Shown here: positions 36,148 through 44,733 of the stretch, in pieces | Position numbering within the stretch: position 1 is the stretch's first letter | Layout of the letters: every line of letters begins with the position of its first letter | Assembly: GCF_037300705.1 (NCBI RefSeq) | Contig: NZ_CP147776.1 | Location: 6,020,857 to 6,084,856 of the forward strand | Direction: 5' to 3' | Length of the DNA: 64,000 nt | Source: Massilia sp. W12 | Lineage (GTDB): Bacteria; Pseudomonadota; Gammaproteobacteria; Burkholderiales; Burkholderiaceae_D | Made by a program: the position numbers and the translations under genes | Notes under the pieces: generated by a model | What the model was told of the DNA's origin: nothing | What the model saw: only the letters and a program-made list of their open reading frames with translations | Databases searched by the model: none

Positions 36148-36876
36148 TTATGTTGATGCTTGCTGCGCTGTGCAATGCTGAAAAAAGTCCAGTAAAGCGG
36201 CTGCAGCGGCTTGCGGCGCGGCCTGCAACAGGCAATGCGGAGCGGCAACGCTGACTTTGTGCGCCAGCGGTTGCAGTGCATGAATTTCCCGCCAGGCGCG
36301 CGCCGGTACGATGCGATCCTGGCTTGCTTGCAGATACAACAGGGGCACGCGCAATTGACGCAATTCCTGACTGACATCGATTTTCGTCACACTCAATAAA
36401 CGCTGACGCAACACGGTATGGCTGGCTTGCCGCACTGCCTGCGCCAGCGCCGCGCGCAAGGGCGGCGTGCTGTATTGTCCCAGCAGCGCGAAAGACATCA
36501 GACTCGGCGGCGCCAGTTGTATTGGCAGCAGCGTCGCCAAGGGCGCGATGCGCGCTGCGTGCGGGTGCGGATTGCGGATAAAGCTGGCGCATAAAATCAC
36601 ACCGCGCAAACCTGCGGGTGATTGCGCTGCCAATTGCAGCGCCAGCGGCCCGGAGAACGATTCGCCAAGCAAATAAAACGGCCTGTCAGAGGGACAGGCT
36701 GCGCGCGCCAGCGGAGCCAAGCCCTGATAGTCCAGCACGGTGTGGCCAGGATAGCGCACGATTTGCGGCGTAATCCGCATAGCGGGGCATGCGGCCAGGG
36801 CTGCGCACAAAGGCGCAAATAAATCGCCAGTGCCATCCAGGCCAGGCAAAAGAACCAGGGCTGCGTCTTCATTCAT
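36148..36876 (-). CDS. alpha/beta hydrolase
   Basis: The 242-aa protein has a typical alpha/beta hydrolase core: LVLLPGLDGTGDLFAPL with the oxyanion-hole region, nucleophile S73 in LLGESFSGPLA, the acid in LQASQDRIVPAR, and the histidine in VAAPHCLLQAAP. No signal peptide. ATG 36876 is chosen since the fold begins directly after it. The substrate is unknown; sequence type suggests an esterase. It stands alone between the vapBC remnant and the tonB-like genes. Confidence 0.8.
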   Translation of the reverse strand: MNEDAALVLLPGLDGTGDLFAPLCAALAACPAMRITPQIVRYPGHTVLDYQGLAPLARAACPSDRPFYLLGESFSGPLALQLAAQSPAGLRGVILCASFIRNPHPHAARIAPLATLLPIQLAPPSLMSFALLGQYSTPPLRAALAQAVRQASHTVLRQRLLSVTKIDVSQELRQLRVPLLYLQASQDRIVPARAWREIHALQPLAHKVSVAAPHCLLQAAPQAAAAALLDFFQHCTAQQAST

Positions 36877-36967
36877 AGGCGTGCTCGCCAGTGGGATATT
36901 GGACAGGGTTGATTGTGTCAAATTGTACTGCGCAGTTGTGGATGAGCGGTAATCATATTTCTCAGAT

Positions 36968-37614
36968 TTATTCTTCGACTCTCCAGTCGATATCAAGCAG
37001 AATTTCTGCTGGTGCTGCGCTGCCGGGCGCCGCCTGGCAGCTTGCGGCAGCGCGCAATGCCGCTTGATCCAGGGTGGCGGAGGCATTGCTGCGCACGATT
37101 TGCGCCGATTGCACTTTGCCATCCGCATCTAATTGCAAGGCCAGCCGACTGACGCCCTGTGCGCCATCCAGCAGGGCTGCGCGCGGATAGTGCAAATCAG
37201 GGCAATCCACCAGAGGCGTTACTGCTGTCGCAGGCAGCGTTTGCGTATCGCTGTGTTCTGCTGCAGCGCGCTCTGGCGGCATGACATCTTGCCCGGGTGC
37301 TTTATGTGCATCTGACGCGGCATGACCTGAGACATTGGGCGACCACTGAGGGATAAGGCCGCAGGTGCAGCAGCGCTCGTGCCATGGGGGCAATTCAGCA
37401 AGCCGCATGAGCTGAAGCGTCGTTTGCGTCAGCCTTGCCTGTAAGCCAGGATTGACCAGCCCGCATGTCCTCCACTCAAACCGGGATATAGCAAAGGGGA
37501 CGGCGTTTTTGGCGCCGGGGCATGTCGCGCAGCATAATGCAGTGACAGACCTGCAGCCCCGTGCGCCAGCAGCACCATACCCAGCAGGATGAGTTGCAAG
37601 TAACGCCGCCTCAT
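36968..37614 (-). pseudogene. second tonB-like gene, frameshifted
   Basis: From 37614 one frame gives RRRYLQLILLGMVLLAHGA, a membrane anchor, and a proline-rich start, then stops at 37429. The C-terminal TonB domain continues in a different frame to 36968: VDCPDLHYPRAALLDGAQG, LQLDADGKVQSAQIVRSNA and LDIDWRVEE. The start overlaps the preceding tonB gene by 4 bases (ATGA), so an intact operon once existed. It is either a pseudogene or a sequencing error between about 37440 and 37500. Confidence 0.65.
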
Positions 37615-38267
37615 TCGATTTTCCACACATAGTCCAGCTTGGCCCAAGCCATTTCCGCTACGCCATCCAGGCTGGCGGCCTGAAAGCGGCACAGGCTTAA
37701 GGCCGCCATCGCCGCCTTGTCCAATTGGCGCGAGCCGCTGCTTTTCAAGACTTTGGCTTCCAGCACTTGATTATCTTTGCCGATCAAAAACGCCAGGCTG
37801 ACCGCGCCTTCTTCGCCATTGCGCAACGCTTGCGCCGGATATTCCGGTTTGGCGCAGTCTTTGGCGTCGGCGCGCGCTTCTGTGCGCAGCGGTGTTTTTT
37901 TCTGCGGCGGCTGGCTGATTTCCTGCGCCAGCGTTGCGCCGGACGGCGGATTCAACGGCCCATCTTGCGTTGGGGTGTCTGTCACCCACAGCGTGGTCGG
38001 CTCCGTGGGCGCCGGGTGGATTGCAAGCCGTGGTGGAATCCGCAGCGGCGTGAACTTGGTCTTCGGTGGCTCCAGCGGCGGCGTATCCTTGGACTTGGGC
38101 GGATCAGCCGGTTTGATGATTGTGATATCCACTGGTTTTGAAGCGGGTTTGAAGATGACCCGCTTACTCAAGCCCTGCACGATGGCGGCCAATAAACTCA
38201 TGTGGATGACGCCGACCAGCAGCATGCGGGTAAGCGGCGGACGTTCTGCTTGGGTTGAAAAGTGCAT
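37611..38267 (-). CDS. TonB-family energy transducer
   Basis: 218 aa: an N-terminal anchor (about 15-32, MLLVGVIHMSLLAAIVQ), a proline- and lysine-rich spacer (KPADPPKSKDTPPLEPPK), and a C-terminal TonB domain with CAKPEYPAQALRNGEEGAV and LKSSGSRQLDKAAMAALS. TonB moves energy from the inner membrane to outer-membrane receptors. Adjacent ExbB/ExbD are absent, so it may share those of another locus. GGAG precedes the ATG at 38267. It is preceded by a dyad operator. Confidence 0.88.
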   Translation of the reverse strand: MHFSTQAERPPLTRMLLVGVIHMSLLAAIVQGLSKRVIFKPASKPVDITIIKPADPPKSKDTPPLEPPKTKFTPLRIPPRLAIHPAPTEPTTLWVTDTPTQDGPLNPPSGATLAQEISQPPQKKTPLRTEARADAKDCAKPEYPAQALRNGEEGAVSLAFLIGKDNQVLEAKVLKSSGSRQLDKAAMAALSLCRFQAASLDGVAEMAWAKLDYVWKIE

Positions 38268-38302
38268 ATGATCTCCATTCTTTTTCCAATTGATGGAAGG
38301 AT

Positions 38303-38352
38303 TTATTTCCATGCTGTGGAAATAATGTAACCTTAAAATGGAAATGTGAGAA
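38303..38352 (-). promoter_or_regulatory. promoter and dyad operator of the tonB-like operon
   Basis: On the minus strand TTCTCA (38347-38352), 17 bases, TACATT (38324-38329) form a fair promoter. A perfect dyad overlaps the -10 side: TTATTTCCA 38303-38311 with TGGAAATAA 38317-38325 around five bases. It is not a Fur-box sequence. The position suggests repression. Confidence 0.5.
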
Positions 38353-38454
38353 GAATTTTTTCTGTTTGATGGCAAAAATTTTGCTATATCGAAGCAAAAG
38401 AGGGTGCTGCAGCGCATTCCGCGCCGCCATATCAGCTTGCAATCAGCCGGAAGT

Positions 38455-39018
38455 TCAGTCGGTCAGGCAGGCGCCCTGGGTGCAGCCATGCCGGGTTTTG
38501 GCGTCGTAGTCGCGGTCGGCCTGCTGGCCTTTTTCTATCAGCAGCGTGCCGCGCAGATTGGCGTTTTGCTTGAGTTCCTGGCAGTTGCTCATGCGCGGCA
38601 TCGACTTGATTTCGCGTTCAATTTGATAGGCCGCCAGTTGGCCATGTTGCTTGTGGCCATTTTCATGCCGGGTCAGGGCGGCCAAAAATGGATTGAATTC
38701 TGCGCGGACTTTGTTTTCCGCCGCCAGCAAACGCGGCAGCGTGGTGATGGTCAGCAACTTGACTTGCACAGAATCGATGCCGCATAAGCCGTCTGCGCCC
38801 TTGTTGAAGGTGAAATTCCAAACGATTTCCCATCTGGTGTAGCCATGAAAGCTGCGCCCGTTTTCGCGCAGCGGCGTGCTGCGCTCCAAGGCGTCAAACA
38901 ACGATTGTCCGGGCGTCTGTCGCACATCATAGTGGCGCACCTGATGTTCTTCCGAGACTGCGGCTTGCGCCATACCGGGCAGCATGGCAAACAGCAAGGG
39001 GAGGAGTTGGCGGCGCAT
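38455..39018 (-). CDS. secreted DUF922 putative zinc protease
   Basis: 187 aa with a signal peptide (1-19, ending GMAQA). The DUF922 domain has HENGH at 118-122, a HExxH zinc motif, with further histidine in KQHGQLAA. SFHGYTRWEIVWNFTF is a family feature. Substrate unknown. AAGGA precedes the ATG at 39018. It stands divergent to the two-component operon. Confidence 0.8.
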   Translation of the reverse strand: MRRQLLPLLFAMLPGMAQAAVSEEHQVRHYDVRQTPGQSLFDALERSTPLRENGRSFHGYTRWEIVWNFTFNKGADGLCGIDSVQVKLLTITTLPRLLAAENKVRAEFNPFLAALTRHENGHKQHGQLAAYQIEREIKSMPRMSNCQELKQNANLRGTLLIEKGQQADRDYDAKTRHGCTQGACLTD

Positions 39019-39099
39019 ATGACATCCTTTAGCAACAGAATTGGCAAGATGGGCGAAGGTCTCAGTATGACAGAACCGTGATGGCTTGCAGTCAGGATG

Positions 39100-39153
39100 T
39101 TGGTGGATGATGGAATTGCTATAAAATAGCAATTCCAACTTCCATAAAATAGC
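39100..39153 (+). promoter_or_regulatory. promoter with dyad and direct repeat upstream of the response regulator
   Basis: TTGGTG 39100-39105, 16 bases, TAAAAT 39122-39127. A perfect 12-bp inverted repeat spans 39111-39137 (loop AAA). ATAAAATAGC from its centre recurs as a direct copy at 39144-39153, 23 bases later. These may be binding sites for the LuxR-type regulator encoded next. Confidence 0.55.
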
Positions 39154-39156
39154 ATC

Positions 39157-39798
39157 ATGACTGCACCTATCCGCATTTTGCATGCCGATGACCACCCGGT
39201 GGTCTTGGATGGTTTCGCCAGCGCGCTGGAACAATACGATATTCACACCGTGGCCAAGGCGCATAGCGTGGAACAGGCGCTGGCGCAATACCGGCAGGAA
39301 GCGCCGGATGTGGCGATTCTGGATTTGCGTTTTGGCAGCGCGCTCACCGGGCTGGATGCGGCGCGTCAATTGCTGGCCGAATTCCCCAAGGCGAAAATCG
39401 TATTCCTCTCGCAATTTGATCAAGACAGCCTGATCAAAGAAGCCTACCGTCTGGGCGCGCATGCCTTCATCACCAAAGATTGCACGCCGCAGGAATTGGC
39501 GCAGGCAGTGCGGCAAGCCCATGCCGGTCAGCTGTATTTCATGCCGGCGATTGCCGAGCGGCTGGCGAATTTGTCGATACGCGGTGACCATTCGCCGCAA
39601 AGCCTGCTGGATGAACGGGAATTGCAGATTTTCACGCGCATGGCCGAAGGGCTGACCAACCAGGAAATCGCCGATCAATTGCAGCTTTCCAGCAAAACCA
39701 TCAGCAACACCAGCCAAACCATTAAAGACAAGCTGGGTGTGCAGCGCGCAGCTGACATCACCCGCCTGGCCCTGAAACACGGTTTGCTGAGCGCATGA
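39157..39798 (+). CDS. NarL/FixJ-family response regulator
   Basis: The 213-aa protein has a receiver domain (D11, D12, phosphoacceptor D56 in VAILDLRFG, K107 in FITKDC) and a C-terminal LuxR-type helix-turn-helix (about 148-205: DERELQIFTRMAEGLTNQEIADQL split by SSKTISN). It overlaps its kinase gene by 4 bases. The regulated genes cannot be read from the window. Confidence 0.93.
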   Translation: MTAPIRILHADDHPVVLDGFASALEQYDIHTVAKAHSVEQALAQYRQEAPDVAILDLRFGSALTGLDAARQLLAEFPKAKIVFLSQFDQDSLIKEAYRLGAHAFITKDCTPQELAQAVRQAHAGQLYFMPAIAERLANLSIRGDHSPQSLLDERELQIFTRMAEGLTNQEIADQLQLSSKTISNTSQTIKDKLGVQRAADITRLALKHGLLSA

Positions 39799-41279
39799 TG
39801 CGGCTGGCCTGGCTGCACAGCCTGCGCGTGCGCCTCTTGAGTCTGGCGCTCTTGCCTTTGCTCTTGATGTTTGCCGCCATGCTGATGTATGCGCGCCAGG
39901 CGCAAAACAGCGCGGCTGAGCAGGAATTGCAGGAACGCGCCGCGCTGGCTTCCACCGCGCTGGCGGAAAGTCTGGGGGCGCCTTTGCGCGCGCGCGATTG
40001 GCGCAGCATGCGCGTGAGTTTGAATGCAGTGCTGCAGGCCGATCACAGCATTGCCCTGATTGAAGTGTTTGATTTGCAAAACAGGCTGGTGTTGGAGGTT
40101 GAGGGCAAGTCCGGGCGCCGTGAAGCGCTGCGCAGTTTCCGCGCGACGATTCGCGACCCGGCGATTTATGTGACGCCGCTGGCAAGCAGCAGCAATGGAC
40201 AAATTGCCCCGCAGCCTTCGCATATCGGCATCTTACGCGTCAGTTTTTCCAACAAGTGGTTTGTGCAGCGGGCGCAGAGCCGGTTTCAGTTTGATTTGGC
40301 GGTGACGCTGTTGGCGCTGGGCTTGAGCGCGGCGCTGGCCTGGCGCATGGCGCGCAATCTGACCGCTCCGCTGCAAGCAGCAGTGCGTGCGCTGCGCCGC
40401 TTGCGGCAGCGTGATTTTGAGGTCGAGTTGCATGAAGATGGGCCGGGGGAAATCGGCGAACTGCAAGCTTCGCTGAATGCGATGGCGGCCAGCTTGTGCG
40501 CCGCCACGCGCGAGCTGGAAGCCACGGTCGAAGCGCGCACCCGCGATTTGCTGGCGTCGCGCAATGAGGCTTTGCAGGCGAATGAAGCGCGGCGCGCTTT
40601 GCTGCAGCGCTTGCATACGATTATTGAAGATGAGCGCAAAGGGATTGCGCTGGAAATCCATGACGAATTGAATGCGGTCTTGATCGGCGTGCGTCTGGAA
40701 GCAGAACGCATTTTGCAATTGGCGCAGCAATTGCCGCCAGACGATCCGGCGCAGCAGCAGATCAGCGCGCGTGCACAGGCGATTTTGCAGAGCGCGCGCG
40801 CGCTGTACGCCAGTGCGCGCCAATTGGTGCGCCGTTTGCGTCCGGAAATGCTGGAAATGCTGGGGCTGGCCGGCGCGCTGGAAGAAATGTTGCGCCATTG
40901 GCAGGACAGCGCATGTGTGTTTGAAATCTCGGCGCAAGAGGTGGGCGAGCTGCCCGAAGGCATCGCCATCAGCGCCTACCGCATCGTGCAGGAAGCTTGT
41001 TCGAATATCGTCAAACATGCGCAGGCGCGCCATGCCCGTATCCGTTTATGGCGCAGCCCGACGGCCTTGCAGATCAGTATCGAAGATGATGGCTGCGGTT
41101 TTACGCCGCAAGCGGCCAAAGGCTTTGGCCTGGCCGGCATGCGCGAACGCGTCGCCGCCTGGCATGGCGCGGCTGAGTTGACGACAGCGCCGGGGCAGGG
41201 CTGCCGCTGGCGCTTTACCCTGCCTTTGCCTGACGCCAGCGCGCCCGCCGCTGCGCCACAAGGTACAATGCCGTTTTGA
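39795..41279 (+). CDS. HAMP-containing sensor histidine kinase (HisKA_3 type)
   Basis: The 494-aa membrane protein has a first membrane segment at about 10-32, a periplasmic sensor of about 130 residues, a second segment near 170-187 and a HAMP domain. The phosphoacceptor H289 lies in [15 protein letters not shown]. The ATPase domain has [14 protein letters not shown] (N box), IEDDGCGF (G1) and [11 protein letters not shown] (G2). This is the NarX/UhpB branch and matches the NarL-type regulator encoded just upstream. Signal unknown. Confidence 0.93.
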   Translation: MMRLAWLHSLRVRLLSLALLPLLLMFAAMLMYARQAQNSAAEQELQERAALASTALAESLGAPLRARDWRSMRVSLNAVLQADHSIALIEVFDLQNRLVLEVEGKSGRREALRSFRATIRDPAIYVTPLASSSNGQIAPQPSHIGILRVSFSNKWFVQRAQSRFQFDLAVTLLALGLSAALAWRMARNLTAPLQAAVRALRRLRQRDFEVELHEDGPGEIGELQASLNAMAASLCAATRELEATVEARTRDLLASRNEALQANEARRALLQRLHTIIEDERKGIALEIHDELNAVLIGVRLEAERILQLAQQLPPDDPAQQQISARAQAILQSARALYASARQLVRRLRPEMLEMLGLAGALEEMLRHWQDSACVFEISAQEVGELPEGIAISAYRIVQEACSNIVKHAQARHARIRLWRSPTALQISIEDDGCGFTPQAAKGFGLAGMRERVAAWHGAAELTTAPGQGCRWRFTLPLPDASAPAAAPQGTMPF

Positions 41280-41296
41280 TCTTTTGCAGACTGGCC

Positions 41297-42322
41297 ATGA
41301 TTGTTTTAGGCATTGAATCTTCCTGTGATGAAACCGGACTCGCGCTCTACGACACAGAGCAAGGCTTGCGCGCCCATGCGCTGCATTCGCAAATCGCCAT
41401 GCACCAGGAATATGGCGGCGTGGTGCCGGAGCTGGCCTCGCGCGATCATATCCGGCGCGCCATTCCGCTGTTGCAGGAAGTCATGCAGCAAGCCGGCCTG
41501 AGTTTGCCAGAGGTGGATGCGATTGCTTACACCCAGGGGCCGGGTTTGGCTGGCGCGCTGCTGGTCGGCGCGGCGCTGGCGAACGGCCTGGCCTGTGCGC
41601 TGGATAAGCCGGTGCTGGGCGTGCATCATCTGGAAGGGCATTTGCTCTCGCCGCTGCTGGCCAAGGCGGCGGAATTTCCCTTTGTCGCGCTGCTGGTTTC
41701 GGGCGGGCATACGCAATTGATGCGGGTCGATGGGGTTGGTCATTACACCCTGCTGGGCGATACGCTGGACGATGCCGCCGGCGAGGCGTTTGATAAATCC
41801 GCCAAGCTGCTTGGTCTGCCATATCCCGGCGGCCCGGCGATTTCAGCGCTGGCCGAACAGGGCGCGCCGGGCGTTTTCCAATTGCCGCGCCCGATGTTGC
41901 ACAGCAAAGATTTCAATTTCTCTTTTTCCGGCTTGAAAACCGCAGTCTTGCACGCCAGCCGGCAAATGCCGCAGCCGGTGACAGAACAAAGCCGTGCGGA
42001 TCTGGCGCGCGGCTTTGTCGATGCGATTGTCGAAGTCTTGTGCAAGAAAAGCATGCTGGCTTTAAAACACACCGGCTTGAAGCGGCTGGTGGTGGCCGGC
42101 GGCGTCGGCGCGAATCGCCAATTGCGCGCGGCCCTGAATGAGCAGGCGCAAAAGAAGCGGGTGCAAGTGTTTTATCCGCCGCTCGAATTCTGTACCGATA
42201 ATGGCGCCATGATCGCCTTTGCCGGCGCGCAACGCCTGCTGCGCGACCCCGGCGCCGCCACGCGCGACTATGGTTTCACGGTGCGGCCCAAGTGGCCGCT
42301 GCATGAGCTGGCGCCGGTATGA
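41297..42322 (+). CDS. tsaD: tRNA N6-threonylcarbamoyltransferase TsaD
   Basis: TsaD (341 aa) makes the t6A37 modification of ANN-decoding tRNAs with TsaB and Tsa[18 protein letters not shown] opens it; metal ligands H111 and H115 are in [24 protein letters not shown] and [10 protein letters not shown] are typical ASKHA elements. The ATG at 41297 gives standard length. The gene is essential in most bacteria. Confidence 0.97.
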   Translation: MIVLGIESSCDETGLALYDTEQGLRAHALHSQIAMHQEYGGVVPELASRDHIRRAIPLLQEVMQQAGLSLPEVDAIAYTQGPGLAGALLVGAALANGLACALDKPVLGVHHLEGHLLSPLLAKAAEFPFVALLVSGGHTQLMRVDGVGHYTLLGDTLDDAAGEAFDKSAKLLGLPYPGGPAISALAEQGAPGVFQLPRPMLHSKDFNFSFSGLKTAVLHASRQMPQPVTEQSRADLARGFVDAIVEVLCKKSMLALKHTGLKRLVVAGGVGANRQLRAALNEQAQKKRVQVFYPPLEFCTDNGAMIAFAGAQRLLRDPGAATRDYGFTVRPKWPLHELAPV

Positions 42323-42326
42323 TGGT

Positions 42327-42355
42327 TTGCAAAGGTAATGCATTTGCATTACTAT
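42327..42355 (+). promoter_or_regulatory. promoter of prlF-yhaV with an operator dyad in its spacer
   Basis: TTGCAA 42327-42332, 17 bases, TACTAT 42350-42355. Between the boxes a perfect dyad GTAATGCATTTGCATTAC spans 42335-42352. Transcription would start near 42362, within the heptanucleotide repeat. The arrangement is typical of toxin-antitoxin autoregulation. Confidence 0.65.
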
Positions 42356-42356
42356 G

Positions 42357-42452
42357 CAGAAAGCAGAAAGCAGAAAGCAGAAAGCAGAAAGCAGAAAGCA
42401 GAAAGCAGAAAGCAGAAAGCAGAAAGCAGAAAGCAGAAAGCAGAAAGCAGAA
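42357..42452 (+). repeat. heptanucleotide tandem repeat CAGAAAG, 13 copies
   Basis: CAGAAAG repeats 13 times perfectly from 42357 to 42447, then a partial copy to 42452. It lies in the transcribed leader of prlF, 27 bases before its start codon. An in-frame ATG at 42354 reads through the repeat into prlF at the present copy number. A change by one copy would break that frame, since seven is not a multiple of three. Confidence 0.95.
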
Positions 42453-42479
42453 TTTCGATGCAGATACAGGAAGCATGCC

Positions 42480-42818
42480 ATGGAAGCCTTAGCAGATTTC
42501 GTCGATTGGGAGTCAAGCCTGACCGATCGCTACCAGACCACTGTGCCGGAAGCGGTGCGCCAAGTCTTGGGCTTGAAAAAACGCGATAAATTGCGTTTCA
42601 GCTTGCGCGCCGATGGCTCGGTGTTGTTGTCGCGGGCTGAGCCGCAGGCAGAGCAGGATGATCCAGCCCTGAACGCTTTTTTGGCGCTGTTGGAAAACGA
42701 TATCAGTCAACAGCCGCAGCGACTGCAGGCGCTTGGCGCTGTGCAAGTGGCGCAGTGGCAAGCGCTGGTGCAAGGGGTGGACGTGGATTTGGACGCGGCC
42801 TTGCCTGAAGACGAATGA
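42480..42818 (+). CDS. prlF: PrlF/SohA-family antitoxin
   Basis: The 112-aa protein has a swapped-hairpin AbrB domain (about 13-42: LTDRYQTTVPEAVRQVLGL then KKRDKLRF) and an acidic C-terminal part that ends DVDLDAALPEDE. PrlF binds and inhibits YhaV and represses its own promoter. The ATG at 42480 follows CAGGAAG at 7 bases. A longer in-frame start at 42354 would add 42 residues encoded by the repeat; it is not preferred. Last 4 bases overlap yhaV. Confidence 0.9.
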   Translation: MEALADFVDWESSLTDRYQTTVPEAVRQVLGLKKRDKLRFSLRADGSVLLSRAEPQAEQDDPALNAFLALLENDISQQPQRLQALGAVQVAQWQALVQGVDVDLDAALPEDE

Positions 42819-43282
42819 GCGCGCCGCCCTTGCAGATCAATGGTTGGCGCATTTATGCCCATCCTCTGTTTATCCAACAAGTGCAGGCGCTGGCGCAGCA
42901 AGTGCAAGCGCTGCAAAGTAAATATCCGCAAGCCTGGCGCGAAAAGAATGCCGCCAAACGCCTTGCGGCAATACTGAAACTCGCATTTGAATCTATTCCG
43001 CAAGACCCGGCGCGCGCCGAATTCCGCCAGGGCAATACCTTGGGCGCAGCAGGCCGTCATTGGATGCGCGCTAAATTCTTTCAGCAATACCGCCTGTTTT
43101 TCCGCTTCCATGCCGGGCAAAAGGTGATTGTGCTGGCCTGGGTGAATGATGACTCCTGCAAACGCGCTTACGGCAGCAAAGATGATGCATATGGTGTGTT
43201 CCGCAGCATGTTTGAACGAGGCCATCCGCCCAATGACTGGGACGGTTTACTCAAAGAGGCCAAAACCTGGGACGGACTGTAA
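42815..43282 (+). CDS. yhaV: YhaV-family toxin (RelE-type endoribonuclease)
   Basis: 155 aa: NGWRIYAHPLFIQQVQAL, RLFFRFHAGQKVIVLAWVN, and YGSKDDAYGVFRSMFERGHPP are YhaV hallmarks. YhaV is a ribosome-dependent ribonuclease of the RelE group. It is translationally coupled to prlF (ATGA). All family blocks appear intact, so the pair is probably active. Confidence 0.92.
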   Translation: MSAPPLQINGWRIYAHPLFIQQVQALAQQVQALQSKYPQAWREKNAAKRLAAILKLAFESIPQDPARAEFRQGNTLGAAGRHWMRAKFFQQYRLFFRFHAGQKVIVLAWVNDDSCKRAYGSKDDAYGVFRSMFERGHPPNDWDGLLKEAKTWDGL

Positions 43283-43296
43283 GCGCAGTGAAGGGC

Positions 43297-44649
43297 TTAT
43301 GCGCCGAGTTTGTCACGCACCACGCGCGCCACGATGCCGGGCGCAAACAGTGCGCTTGGCGGGCGCATCAAGGTCATCACTTCGCACAGTGCGCGCAAGC
43401 TGGTTTCATCTTTGCCGTTCAAACGGTGCACGGCTGAGACATAGCGGTTGATGAGGTCAGTCCCCGGCAGTTTGCGGCCGCTGGTTTCCTGGAAGCGGAA
43501 ATCTTCCCCCACCGCCATCATCCACACCGCGCGCATGGCTTTGGCGGCGCGTTTGAAAAAGACCGGAGCCAGATCCGCATGCGCCGGGCCATATTCTTGC
43601 AGACAGCGTTGCAATTGTTCGACTTGCAGCGCGGCTGCGCTCATACCCTGGCCATATACCGGATTGAAACTGAAAAAAGCGTCGCCCAGCGCCAGCAGAC
43701 CGCGCGGCAAATCGCGCATTTTTTCATAATGGCGGTGCTGGTTGGATGGGATTTGATGGCTGTAAAACTCGCTGCAAGGGGTGGCTTGTTCCAGTAATTG
43801 CGCAATCAGGGGCGAGGCCAGGCTTTGCGCATACGCCAGAAAACCGGCTTCATCGCGCGGCGCTTGCTCGCCCAGCCAGCCGCACATGGTGACGATGATT
43901 TCGCCGTTTTCCTGGCGCAGCACCACGCCGCTGCGTTTGAGTAATGGCGGGACGGGCATGCAGAGGATGGCGTGCGAGTCGCGCAAGATTTTGCCATCGT
44001 CCAGATAGCGGCGCGTGGTGTAGGCCATTTTCGCAGTGACTTCCGAGACTTGCGGCTCGGGCAGGCCGAGCGCCTTGAGCCAATGTCGGGTTTGCGCGCT
44101 GCGGCCACTGCAGTCGATCACCAGATCCGCCGCCACGCTTTGTTCTTCCCCCGGCGCAGCGTCGCGCGCGGCGAAGCGCACGCCGCAAATACGCTGTTGA
44201 TCCGCGCTGTTTTCGCACAGCAGGCCGCGCACTTCGCAGCCGGCGGCAAATGTTACGCCGGGCAGTTGCAAGACGCGCTGACGGGTCACGCCTTCCAGCA
44301 AGGGCCGGCTCATCATTAATAAATGCAAGCCGGTGTCGCTGCGCAATTTGTACACGCCTTCTTGCATCCACAGACAATCGCCGGGAAAGTTGGCGCGGCG
44401 CGCGCCTTGGGCGATTAATTCTTGCGCCAAGCCGGGAAACCATTGCCCCAACAGCGCTTCCCCCTTGCTGAGCAAGACATGCGGATGCCAGCTTTGCGGC
44501 ACGCCCTTGCGTGCGGCGATTTCCTCTTGCGACGGGGCGTCGCGCTCGATCAGGGTGACGCGTTCGGCATAATCACTGAGAATGCGCGCCGCCATCAGGC
44601 CAGCCATGCTGGCGCCGATGACAACGGCGTGGGCAATGCGTTGGGACAT
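43297..44649 (-). CDS. FAD-dependent monooxygenase-like protein
   Basis: The 450-aa protein starts with a dinucleotide-binding loop VVIGASMAGLMAARIL and ends its FAD site with GDAFFSFNPVYGQGMS, the group A flavin monooxygenase signature. DLVIDCSGRSAQTRHW fits as well. It resembles UbiH-type hydroxylases and halogenase-like enzymes, but the substrate is unknown. It is 84 bases downstream of the DUF4184 gene and convergent with yhaV. Confidence 0.85.
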   Translation of the reverse strand: MSQRIAHAVVIGASMAGLMAARILSDYAERVTLIERDAPSQEEIAARKGVPQSWHPHVLLSKGEALLGQWFPGLAQELIAQGARRANFPGDCLWMQEGVYKLRSDTGLHLLMMSRPLLEGVTRQRVLQLPGVTFAAGCEVRGLLCENSADQQRICGVRFAARDAAPGEEQSVAADLVIDCSGRSAQTRHWLKALGLPEPQVSEVTAKMAYTTRRYLDDGKILRDSHAILCMPVPPLLKRSGVVLRQENGEIIVTMCGWLGEQAPRDEAGFLAYAQSLASPLIAQLLEQATPCSEFYSHQIPSNQHRHYEKMRDLPRGLLALGDAFFSFNPVYGQGMSAAALQVEQLQRCLQEYGPAHADLAPVFFKRAAKAMRAVWMMAVGEDFRFQETSGRKLPGTDLINRYVSAVHRLNGKDETSLRALCEVMTLMRPPSALFAPGIVARVVRDKLGA

Positions 44650-44733
44650 AGCGCAATCCTGGGCGGAAATGGGGAGCGCTTATTCTGCCACAGTCAAAAG
44701 CGGCGCTGCCTGCAGGATTTGACAGGGGCAGGC

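Noticed and set aside
42357-42452. CRISPR-like array
   Set aside because: The repeats are 7 bases with no spacers: a simple sequence repeat.
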